7,069 nucleotides of DNA from an uncultured Collinsella sp. (GTDB lineage Bacteria; Actinomycetota; Coriobacteriia; Coriobacteriales; Coriobacteriaceae), in contig CABRFW010000083.1 of NCBI GenBank assembly GCA_902470265.1, positions 1-7,069 on the forward strand. Reading direction: 5' to 3'. Under the pieces are notes generated by a model that was not told the DNA's origin, searched no databases, and was given only the letters and a program-made list of their open reading frames with translations. This document shows, piece by piece, positions 1 through 5,057 of the stretch (position 1 is the first letter of the stretch; every line of letters begins with the position of its first letter). The translations under genes were made by a program, and so were the position numbers.

Positions 1-171
1 ACGCACCAGTTTATCCTGCACGAGATTTGGGGCACGGCAACTAAGAGCGACCTGGCGAGCCTGCGTGTCTTTATGGGCACGCTGCGCAAGAAGATCGAGT
101 CCGACCCCGCGCACCCGCGCTATATCCAGACGCATGTGGGTATCGGTTACCGATTGGTCACCCAAGGCTAG
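1..171 (+). CDS. kdpE: KdpE-like response regulator, C-terminal DNA-binding end (5' partial)
   Basis: Only the last 56 codons and the TAG stop are in the window; the gene enters from the left edge in frame 1. The peptide is the second half of an OmpR/PhoB-type winged-helix domain. It has an HEIWG segment, then LRVFMGTLRKKIE (recognition helix), then DP..PRYIQT and GIGYRL (C-terminal beta hairpin). The LRV(F/Y)MG.LR.K(I/L)E.DP..PR spacing resembles KdpE, the potassium-limitation regulator that pairs with sensor kinase KdpD and activates the Kdp K+-transport ATPase operon. That is known of the family; the receiver domain and any kdp neighbours lie outside the window. It could be another OmpR-family regulator, so the family call is firm and the kdpE name is moderate. 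The gene converges with the rRNA methyltransferase gene, and a large inverted repeat sits between them. Confidence 0.7.
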   Translation, partial: THQFILHEIWGTATKSDLASLRVFMGTLRKKIESDPAHPRYIQTHVGIGYRLVTQG

Positions 172-194
172 ATCGCCGGCCACCATCCCACTAT

Positions 195-263
195 GAGTTG
201 CGGTGAAATACGGTCTAACTTTGCCTAATTCCAGGCAAAACAGTCCGTATTCCACCGCAACTT
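195..263 (+). terminator. Nested inverted repeat, probable terminator between convergent genes
   Basis: The outer arms 197-213 (GTTGCGGTGAAATACGG) and 245-261 pair over 17 bp with one mismatch, and extend by an A-T and a G-U pair to 195-263. Inside is a second perfect 7-bp stem, TTTGCCT (220-226) with AGGCAAA (233-239), around a 6-nt loop. On the + strand the outer stem is followed by the T-rich run TTTGTTATTT, which fits an intrinsic terminator for the upstream regulator gene. On the minus strand the stem follows the methyltransferase stop within a few bases, but the flanking DNA there is not T-rich. A terminator is the simplest reading; a dispersed palindrome is possible. Confidence 0.6.
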
Positions 264-265
264 TG

Positions 266-2833
266 TTATTTGCCCTTGGGCTTGCTGGCGTAGAACTTCT
301 TCTTTTTGGGCTTGCCGGCAGGAGAGGGCTTGCCGTTGCCGTGCGGCCCTCGGTCGCCGGCCTGCGCGTGCGCGGGTGCTGCCGCGCGAGGCTTGCGGGC
401 CTCGGGGTTACGCAGCTCCTCGGTTCGCTCGGCAATTTCCTCGGCGCTAAAGCCGACTTCGGCCATGGCGTCCTCGATGGGCAGGCGGCGCACGATATAG
501 CAATGGTGCACCTTCTGGTTGCGTGCGAAGTCCTCGGGGATGGTCTGCGCCGTAATGTCCTCCAGCACCACGCCCGCGCGCGCGAGCTTGCGTGTCTCGG
601 GACGGAAGCCACGCAGGTTGCAGCTAAAGATGGCATGTCCACCCTGTGCGAGCAGGCGCGATACGCCGGCCAAAAGCTCGACATGGTCGCGTTGGACATC
701 CCAGGTGCGACGGCCCATCTTGGACGAGTTTGAGAACGTGGGCGGATCGACAAAGATCAGGTCCCAGCGGTTGCGCGTCTGGCGCTGGTCGCGAATCCAG
801 GCGAGCACGTCGTCGCGCACAAAGTGATGCTGCGGGCCCACAAAGCTGTTCTGGCGCATGTTGCGCTCGGCCCAGTCCAGGTAGGTGTTGGAGAGGTCGA
901 CCGTCACGGTTTCCTCGACGCCGCCATCGGCCGCATAGCAGGTGGCGGTTCCGGTGTAGGCGAACAGGTTGAGGAAGCGGCGCGCCTGCTTGGCGTGCTC
1001 ACGCACCAGGTTGCGGGTGACGCGGTGATCCAGGAAGATGCCCACATCCAGATAGTCGTCAAAGTTGACGGCAAAGGTGAGGCCGCCCTCTTCGATGAGC
1101 GGCAGACGACGGCGTGCGATATTGGCGTGCTCGCCCGAGCCGCCCTTGCCGGCGCCCTGCTTGCCGTACTGCGAGCCGCCGCGCGAACGCATGCGGGCCT
1201 TGGCGTGCACGTGCTCGGCGGGAACATCCAGGATGCGTGGCGCGATGGCCAAGATGTCGAGCATACGGGCCTGGGCCAGTGCGGGGTCGATGGTCTTAGG
1301 CGCGGCGTATTCGGCGATGACGAGCCAGCGGCCCGGCGTCTGCGGGCAGCCCTCGTACAGATCGATGGCGGCGGAGTAGTCGGGTAGGTCGGCATCGTAG
1401 ACGCGGTAGCAGCTCACGCCCTCGCGCTTGGCCCACTTGCGGCGCAGACGGGCATTCTTGCGCAGGCGGTTGGCGAACTGCTCGGACTCGGGGATGAGCA
1501 CGGGCAGCGGCTTGCCGTCGCCCAGGTCGAGCGTGGCGGTAGGTTCGGGCATGGAGGAAGCGGCAGCTTCGTCGTTGGCTTCGTTGGCATCCGCAACCTC
1601 GGCCTCGGCATCCGCACTGGTCGCAGCCTCAAACGCTGCGGCGGCGTGGTCGAGCGAAGGCCAAACCTCAATAGCCGCCTCCTCGTTATTGGGCATAACG
1701 GCGATGGAGCGCGCGGGCTCGGCATGGAGCGCGCGGGCCATAAGGCCATCGCGGGTGAGTGCGGCGACCGGTGCCGAAGCGAGCTCGGGCGCGCGGCGCA
1801 GCTCGCCGACCAGCGTCATGGCGTCGTGCATGAGCGAAAGTGGTGTCTCGGTCGTATCCGCGACCACGGCGGCACCGGCGACGGCGCCCACGTGGTCCAG
1901 TACGGTGGCGGACTTGGCGGCACAAAAATCGACAAAGCGCTTGTAGCCGGCACACTTGACCATGCGCTCAGCGGTCTTGCGGGCGGCGGGGTCAACATCC
2001 ACGGCAACGATGCGTGCCCGGCGCTCGCGTGCTGCCGCCTCGCGCTCGCGTGCCTCGGCAAGCAGCTGCTCCCACAGAGCGGCGTCGTGCAGCTGCCAGC
2101 CCTCAAAGCCCCAGCGCTCGCGTACGGCGCCCGGGGCGCGGTCGGTCAGAATGTTCACGGCCTCCAGCAGCAGGCCGCCGCCGGCGCACGAGGCATCGAT
2201 CAGCGTGGGAAGGGCTTCGTTCTCGTAATCGTCAGCCGTCAACTCGCGCTCGCACAGTGCGGTCCAGCCGACCTGCGCCAGCACCAGGGCGGCGTAGTCG
2301 GGGCGCAACACGTGCGCGCCCTCGCCGGCACGGGTCGCCGCGGGCGGTAGGCGCTTGAACAGCGGGTCGCCCGAAAGGTCCAGGCTGATGCTCGCGCGGC
2401 GCTGACGCAGCGAAAGCAGCAGGTGAACATCGGGATCGGCGGCGTCGACATCGGCGCGACGGCCCGTGGTTTCGGCCAAGCGGTCGCACAATGCGTCCTT
2501 GGCGCGCAGGGCCGAGAAGTGCGTGTTGCGCAGCTGCTCGGTCACGCCGCGGGCGGTGATGGCGATGGTGGCACCGGGGCGGATGATGGTCTCCCAGGCG
2601 ATGTCGTAAACGCTGTCGTACAGTTCATCGGCATCCTGCGCCTCAAAGCGCCCGAGTACCACGAACACACGGCTCGCCAGGCGTGACCACAGGCAGGCGC
2701 GGTAGCCTTCTTCGAGCTCGCCCTCAAATGTAGCGCGGCCCTTCAGCCGGCGAACATGCGAAAGCCCGAGGCGTTTAAGCTCATCGGCGAGTGCGGACTC
2801 AAAGCCCTCGGGGCAGCTTGCGTAAAATTCCAT
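266..2833 (-). CDS. rlmKL: RlmKL-type 23S rRNA methyltransferase fusion with degenerate RlmL half
   Basis: This is an 855-residue cytoplasmic protein matching RlmKL along its length; the E. coli protein is about 700 residues. In that family RlmL makes m2G2445 and RlmK makes m7G2069 in 23S rRNA, using S-adenosylmethionine. Order of parts: a ferredoxin-like/THUMP region (about 1-155, with LWSRLASR and SLDLSGD), the RlmL-like Rossmann domain (about 160-395), an Ala/Glu/Asp-rich linker (about 396-445), and the RlmK domain (about 450-785). A Lys/Pro/Gly/Ala-rich basic tail ends the protein (about 808-855). The RlmK half has NRLRKN, YRVYDADLPDY, the SAM motif LNLFAYTGTA (621-630), an acidic VD (645-646) and DPPTFSNS (696-703). 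The RlmL half keeps TDRAPG and WGFEGW, but its SAM motif reads DASCAGGG (213-220), and VVADTTETP (323-331) stands where NPPYGER is expected. The ATG at 2833 has an AGAGAGG ribosome-binding site (2840-2846) and gives the expected N terminus. The gene is divergent from the HAD gene. Confidence 0.93.
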   Translation of the reverse strand: MEFYASCPEGFESALADELKRLGLSHVRRLKGRATFEGELEEGYRACLWSRLASRVFVVLGRFEAQDADELYDSVYDIAWETIIRPGATIAITARGVTEQLRNTHFSALRAKDALCDRLAETTGRRADVDAADPDVHLLLSLRQRRASISLDLSGDPLFKRLPPAATRAGEGAHVLRPDYAALVLAQVGWTALCERELTADDYENEALPTLIDASCAGGGLLLEAVNILTDRAPGAVRERWGFEGWQLHDAALWEQLLAEAREREAAARERRARIVAVDVDPAARKTAERMVKCAGYKRFVDFCAAKSATVLDHVGAVAGAAVVADTTETPLSLMHDAMTLVGELRRAPELASAPVAALTRDGLMARALHAEPARSIAVMPNNEEAAIEVWPSLDHAAAAFEAATSADAEAEVADANEANDEAAASSMPEPTATLDLGDGKPLPVLIPESEQFANRLRKNARLRRKWAKREGVSCYRVYDADLPDYSAAIDLYEGCPQTPGRWLVIAEYAAPKTIDPALAQARMLDILAIAPRILDVPAEHVHAKARMRSRGGSQYGKQGAGKGGSGEHANIARRRLPLIEEGGLTFAVNFDDYLDVGIFLDHRVTRNLVREHAKQARRFLNLFAYTGTATCYAADGGVEETVTVDLSNTYLDWAERNMRQNSFVGPQHHFVRDDVLAWIRDQRQTRNRWDLIFVDPPTFSNSSKMGRRTWDVQRDHVELLAGVSRLLAQGGHAIFSCNLRGFRPETRKLARAGVVLEDITAQTIPEDFARNQKVHHCYIVRRLPIEDAMAEVGFSAEEIAERTEELRNPEARKPRAAAPAHAQAGDRGPHGNGKPSPAGKPKKKKFYASKPKGK

Positions 2834-2839
2834 GGGTGA

Positions 2840-2889
2840 CCTCTCTGGTTGCGTCGCTCCATTATATGATGGATACTTCGTTTACTCTC
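2840..2889. promoter_or_regulatory. Divergent promoter region with overlapping -10 boxes
   Basis: Only 75 bp separate the two divergent start codons. On the minus strand 2861-2866 reads TATAAT, a perfect -10 box, about 28 nt upstream of the rlmKL ATG. On the + strand 2865-2870 reads TATGAT, one mismatch from consensus, about 38 nt upstream of the HAD ATG. The two boxes overlap by two bases. No convincing -35 hexamer is visible for either direction. The call rests on the -10 matches and on the lack of other space for promoters. Confidence 0.45.
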
Positions 2890-2908
2890 GCCCCCGAAAG
2901 GAACCCAT

Positions 2909-3736
2909 ATGATTGATGCGTGCCCCGATTCCGCCGTGCTCTTTTTTGACGTGGACGGCACGCTGACGTCGTTCGATCCCGACAACATGACCGACAAGGA
3001 CTTTTCGGCGGTTCACCCCTCGCAGGCGGTCGTCGAGGCGTTTCATCGTCTGCGCGACGCAGGGCACAAGGCATTTATCTGCACGGGTCGTCCCTTGTGG
3101 CTGATTGCCGATGGCCTGCGTGCTTTGGAGCCTGCGGGTGTCGTTGCCATGGCGGGAGCGACGCTCGAGGTCGAGGGACGCGTGGTACACGAGGACTGCT
3201 TTGGCGAGGACGTTATCGAGGAGCTCGCGCGCCGTATGGCAGCGGCAGGGATTGAGGCCTTTTTCGAGACCAACGTGGCTACTTTTGCCCTGGAACCCGC
3301 GGGTGTTGAGCGGTCGTCTCTGATCGGCACTTCTGTGGTGCACAGCACCGAGGAAATGCGCGTCGACGGCCGTCTGCGCGTGGGCAAGGTATGCCTCAAT
3401 GTGCCCAGTTTGGCTCGCGTAGCCAACGATGACGGCTTTATCGATTGCGAGTTTGAGCTGTGCAACACCGGTGGCCAGAATCGCGAGCTGAGCCCCAAGG
3501 GCATCGACAAGGGTGTGGGCGTGGCGCGAGCGCTGGCGTATCTGGGCCGCGAGGGAAATGCGCGCACCTTTGGCTTTGGTGATTCCGGCAACGATCTGGG
3601 TATGCTCGCCGCTGTCGAGACAGCCGTGGCCATGGGCAACGCTATGCCCGAGGTCAAGGCGGTCGCCGACTACGTGACCGACGATGTCGCACACGACGGT
3701 ACCGTCACAGCGATGCAGCATTTCGGCCTCATCTAA
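2909..3736 (+). CDS. HAD-superfamily hydrolase, Cof/IIB-type phosphatase
   Basis: A 275-residue cytoplasmic protein with all four HAD motifs. Motif I is DVDGTLT at 14-20, with nucleophile D14 and acid/base D16. Motif II is FICTGRP (56-62), with T59. Motif III is K197 in SPKGIDKG. Motif IV is GDSGND (224-229), with metal-binding D225 and D229. The roughly 130-residue insert between motifs II and III, and the SPKG...GDS.ND.GML...G.A.AMGNA pattern, are typical of the C2-capped Cof/IIB group. Those are Mg2+-dependent phosphatases of sugar phosphates and other small phosphate esters. The substrate cannot be read from the sequence. The length fits the family (about 265-280). The ATG at 2909 has a GAAAGGA ribosome-binding site at 2896-2902. 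The gene is divergent from rlmKL and lies 193 bp upstream of the transaldolase gene on the same strand. That gap is too wide to assume one operon, although a sugar-phosphate substrate would suit the neighbour. Confidence 0.92.
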   Translation: MIDACPDSAVLFFDVDGTLTSFDPDNMTDKDFSAVHPSQAVVEAFHRLRDAGHKAFICTGRPLWLIADGLRALEPAGVVAMAGATLEVEGRVVHEDCFGEDVIEELARRMAAAGIEAFFETNVATFALEPAGVERSSLIGTSVVHSTEEMRVDGRLRVGKVCLNVPSLARVANDDGFIDCEFELCNTGGQNRELSPKGIDKGVGVARALAYLGREGNARTFGFGDSGNDLGMLAAVETAVAMGNAMPEVKAVADYVTDDVAHDGTVTAMQHFGLI

Positions 3737-3913
3737 TGAATCCCGCGTTCTGACGTTTGCTCAAACTGCGACTCTTCGCTTTTGCATGCGCAATCGATTT
3801 ATCAATCCAAACACTGAGGTGTTTATACCGTTCGCCGAGAAGATAAAAAACCGCAGCTCACGCCTTGATAAACGTAGGTAAAGTGTTTAGCAGTTTATCG
3901 GCCGTATGCTAAC
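3737..3913 (+). promoter_or_regulatory. Intergenic leader upstream of the transaldolase, with small inverted repeats
   Basis: This AT-richer spacer holds no convincing gene. A small hairpin, AAACAC (3809-3814) and GTGTTT (3819-3824) around TGAG, may help end the HAD transcript, but the stem is short and no long T-run follows. Further on, GATAAAC (3867-3873) and GTTTATC (3893-3899) form a 7-bp inverted repeat that could be an operator. It overlaps TTGATA (3865-3870), a fair -35 box. No good -10 lies at the usual distance, so the promoter position is unsettled. Confidence 0.3.
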
Positions 3914-3920
3914 GAAAGGA
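3914..3920 (+). promoter_or_regulatory. Ribosome-binding site that sets the transaldolase start
   Basis: GAAAGGA lies nine bases before the ATG at 3930. An in-frame ATG at 3906 comes before this site and has no such motif of its own, so the start at 3930 is preferred. That choice also gives the family-typical N terminus MAIKVFADGA. Confidence 0.75.
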
Positions 3921-3929
3921 ATCAGGCAG

Positions 3930-4634
3930 ATGGCAATCAAGGTGTTCGCTGACGGTGCAAACCTCGAGGGCATGCTCGACATGTACGAGAACGGCAACGT
4001 TCAGGGTTTCACGACCAACCCGTCCCTTATGAAGAAGGGCGGCGTGACGGACTACCGCGCGTTTGCCAAGGAGGTCCTGACCCACATCACCGATGTGTCC
4101 GTCTCGTTTGAGGTCTTTGCCGATGACGTCGAGACCATGGAGGTCGAGGCGCGCGAGATCGCTACCTGGGCCGAGAACGTCTACGTCAAGATTCCGTGCG
4201 TGACCACCAAGGGCGAGTCCACCGCCGAGTTGGTGCGCAAGCTTTCGGCCGACGGCATCAAGGTCAACGTCACCACCATCTTTACGCCTACGCAGGTTGA
4301 TGAGATGGTCGAGGCCGTCGACGCCGAGACGCCGTCCATCATCTCGCTCTTTGCCGGCCGTATCGCCGATACCGGCGTCGACCCCATTCCGTTTATGACG
4401 GAGTCGGTCGAGAAGGCCGCCGCCAAGCCCAACTGCGAGGTTCTGTGGGCGTCCACGCGCGAGCTCATCAATATCTACCAGGCGGAGGCCTGCGGCTGCC
4501 AGATCATCACGGTGCCCAACAGCATCCTGGCCAAGCGCAAGAACATCGGCCGCGACCCGTACGAGGTCTCGCTCGACACCGTCCGCGGCTTTGCCAAGGA
4601 CATCGCCTCGCTCGGCTTCCATATCCTGCCGTAG
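3930..4634 (+). CDS. tal: Transaldolase, TalC/FSA family
   Basis: A 234-residue cytoplasmic TIM-barrel enzyme of the small transaldolase/fructose-6-phosphate aldolase family. The usual length is about 215-235 residues. Signature parts are FADGANL (6-12), GFTTNPSLM (26-34), the Schiff-base lysine K87 in YVKIPC, NVTTIF (113-118), and SLFAGRIAD (139-147) with R144. Transaldolase moves a dihydroxyacetone unit between sedoheptulose 7-phosphate and glyceraldehyde 3-phosphate in the non-oxidative pentose-phosphate pathway. F141 lies where E. coli TalB has F178 and FSA has a tyrosine. In published TalB work the Phe-to-Tyr change brings aldolase activity, so Phe here favours true transaldolase. I assigned that position by motif, not by a computed alignment. 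The start at 3930 is preferred over 3906 because of the ribosome-binding site. The gene converges with the ATPase gene, with an inverted-repeat element between them. Confidence 0.92.
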   Translation: MAIKVFADGANLEGMLDMYENGNVQGFTTNPSLMKKGGVTDYRAFAKEVLTHITDVSVSFEVFADDVETMEVEAREIATWAENVYVKIPCVTTKGESTAELVRKLSADGIKVNVTTIFTPTQVDEMVEAVDAETPSIISLFAGRIADTGVDPIPFMTESVEKAAAKPNCEVLWASTRELINIYQAEACGCQIITVPNSILAKRKNIGRDPYEVSLDTVRGFAKDIASLGFHILP

Positions 4635-4650
4635 TCCGCGCCTTTAATAG

Positions 4651-4854
4651 GCCCCACCAACAAAAATCGAGTTATTCGGCCTCTGATTGCTGTCAAGATC
4701 GCAATGCGGCTGAAAAACGTCCCGTATCGTACCTCTGTGGGTGCCGATACGGGACGTTTGTGGAATATCTAGCGTCAATTTGTTGCGTTTGGCGCTTTGA
4801 GGGGTGTCATCGTGGCCCAGCGAGGCCGCATAACTCGATTTTTGTTGGTGGGGC
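4651..4854. repeat. 204-bp element with 33-bp terminal inverted repeats
   Basis: The arms 4651-4683 and 4822-4854 are reverse complements over 33 bp with a single mismatch (the T of TTCGG against the G of TGCGG). Each arm holds an A/T block (AACAAAAATCGAGTTAT) next to a C- or G-rich end. Between them are a strong central hairpin (4715-4759), a small stem ATTGC/GCAAT (4686-4690 with 4701-4705), and AGCGTCAA/TTGGCGCT (4771-4778 with 4789-4796, one G-U pair). No protein-coding frame inside looks real. I see no clear target-site duplication outside the arms. It could be a MITE-like non-autonomous mobile element, a dispersed intergenic palindrome, or a structured RNA. Confidence 0.7.
4715..4759. 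terminator. Perfect 15-bp hairpin, probable bidirectional terminator
   Basis: AAACGTCCCGTATCG (4715-4729) pairs perfectly with CGATACGGGACGTTT (4745-4759), leaving a 15-nt loop in which ACC and GGT can pair further. Read on the minus strand the stem ends in a run of five T (GGGACGTTTTTC), a good intrinsic terminator for the ATPase gene. Read on the + strand it ends in TTTGTGG, a weaker terminator for the transaldolase gene. It lies near the centre of the 204-bp inverted-repeat element. Confidence 0.6.
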
Positions 4855-5057
4855 TCAGAGGAACGACGTTTCGCGCTTCGGAGTTTCGGCCAGATCGCTT
4901 TAGAAGGAGAGGCGCTCGGCAGGACGTGGCCTATCGAGCGCCTCCAGCGGTATATTTGCCCATGCCGTGGGGCGACGGTCGTATGGGACAGGTTCGAATA
5001 ATCGGTCAAGCGATTCCGTCTTCGATGAACGAATCGTCGCGATGGGTGACATCGATG
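4855..5057. other. Gene-free stretch between the repeat element and the ATPase gene
   Basis: This forms the rest of a 423-bp gap without a convincing gene (4635-5057). Reading frames cross it in both directions, but none has family features or a ribosome-binding site that I accept. The main structure is a perfect 10-bp stem, listed separately. GGTTCGAATAATC near 4991 resembles a tRNA T-loop, but no tRNA stems surround it. Confidence 0.5.
4909..4944 (-). terminator. 10-bp stem-loop downstream of the ATPase gene
   Basis: GAGGCGCTCG (4909-4918) pairs perfectly with CGAGCGCCTC (4935-4944) around a 16-nt loop. On the minus strand it is followed by TCCTTCTA, moderately T-rich, so it may end or stabilise the ATPase transcript about 110 bp after its stop codon. 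The loop is long and the T-tract imperfect. Confidence 0.4.

Noticed and set aside
240..263. Resemblance between the stem near 240-263 and the hairpin arm at 4715-4735 (both with CCGTAT)
   Set aside because: Only about two thirds of positions match without gaps, which is too little to claim one repeat family.
203..972. Several + strand open frames opposite the 3' part of rlmKL
   Set aside because: They are low-complexity antisense translations of the well-supported methyltransferase gene.
2882..3721. 279-codon open frame on the minus strand opposite the HAD gene
   Set aside because: It mirrors the HAD gene, whose motifs are complete. High-GC codon bias opens the antisense frame, and the translation has no recognisable family.
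3909..4622. 237-codon open frame on the minus strand opposite the transaldolase gene
   Set aside because: It is a shadow of a clear transaldolase; the product is Asp/Gly/Leu-rich with no family features.
4985..5005. tRNA T-loop-like GGTTCGAATAATC
   Set aside because: The flanks do not form a T-stem, acceptor stem or anticodon arm.
4445..5009. Frames on both strands through the 204-bp element (152 and 121 codons)
   Set aside because: They share similar peptide pieces only because the arms are inverted copies. There is no good ribosome-binding site or family signature.
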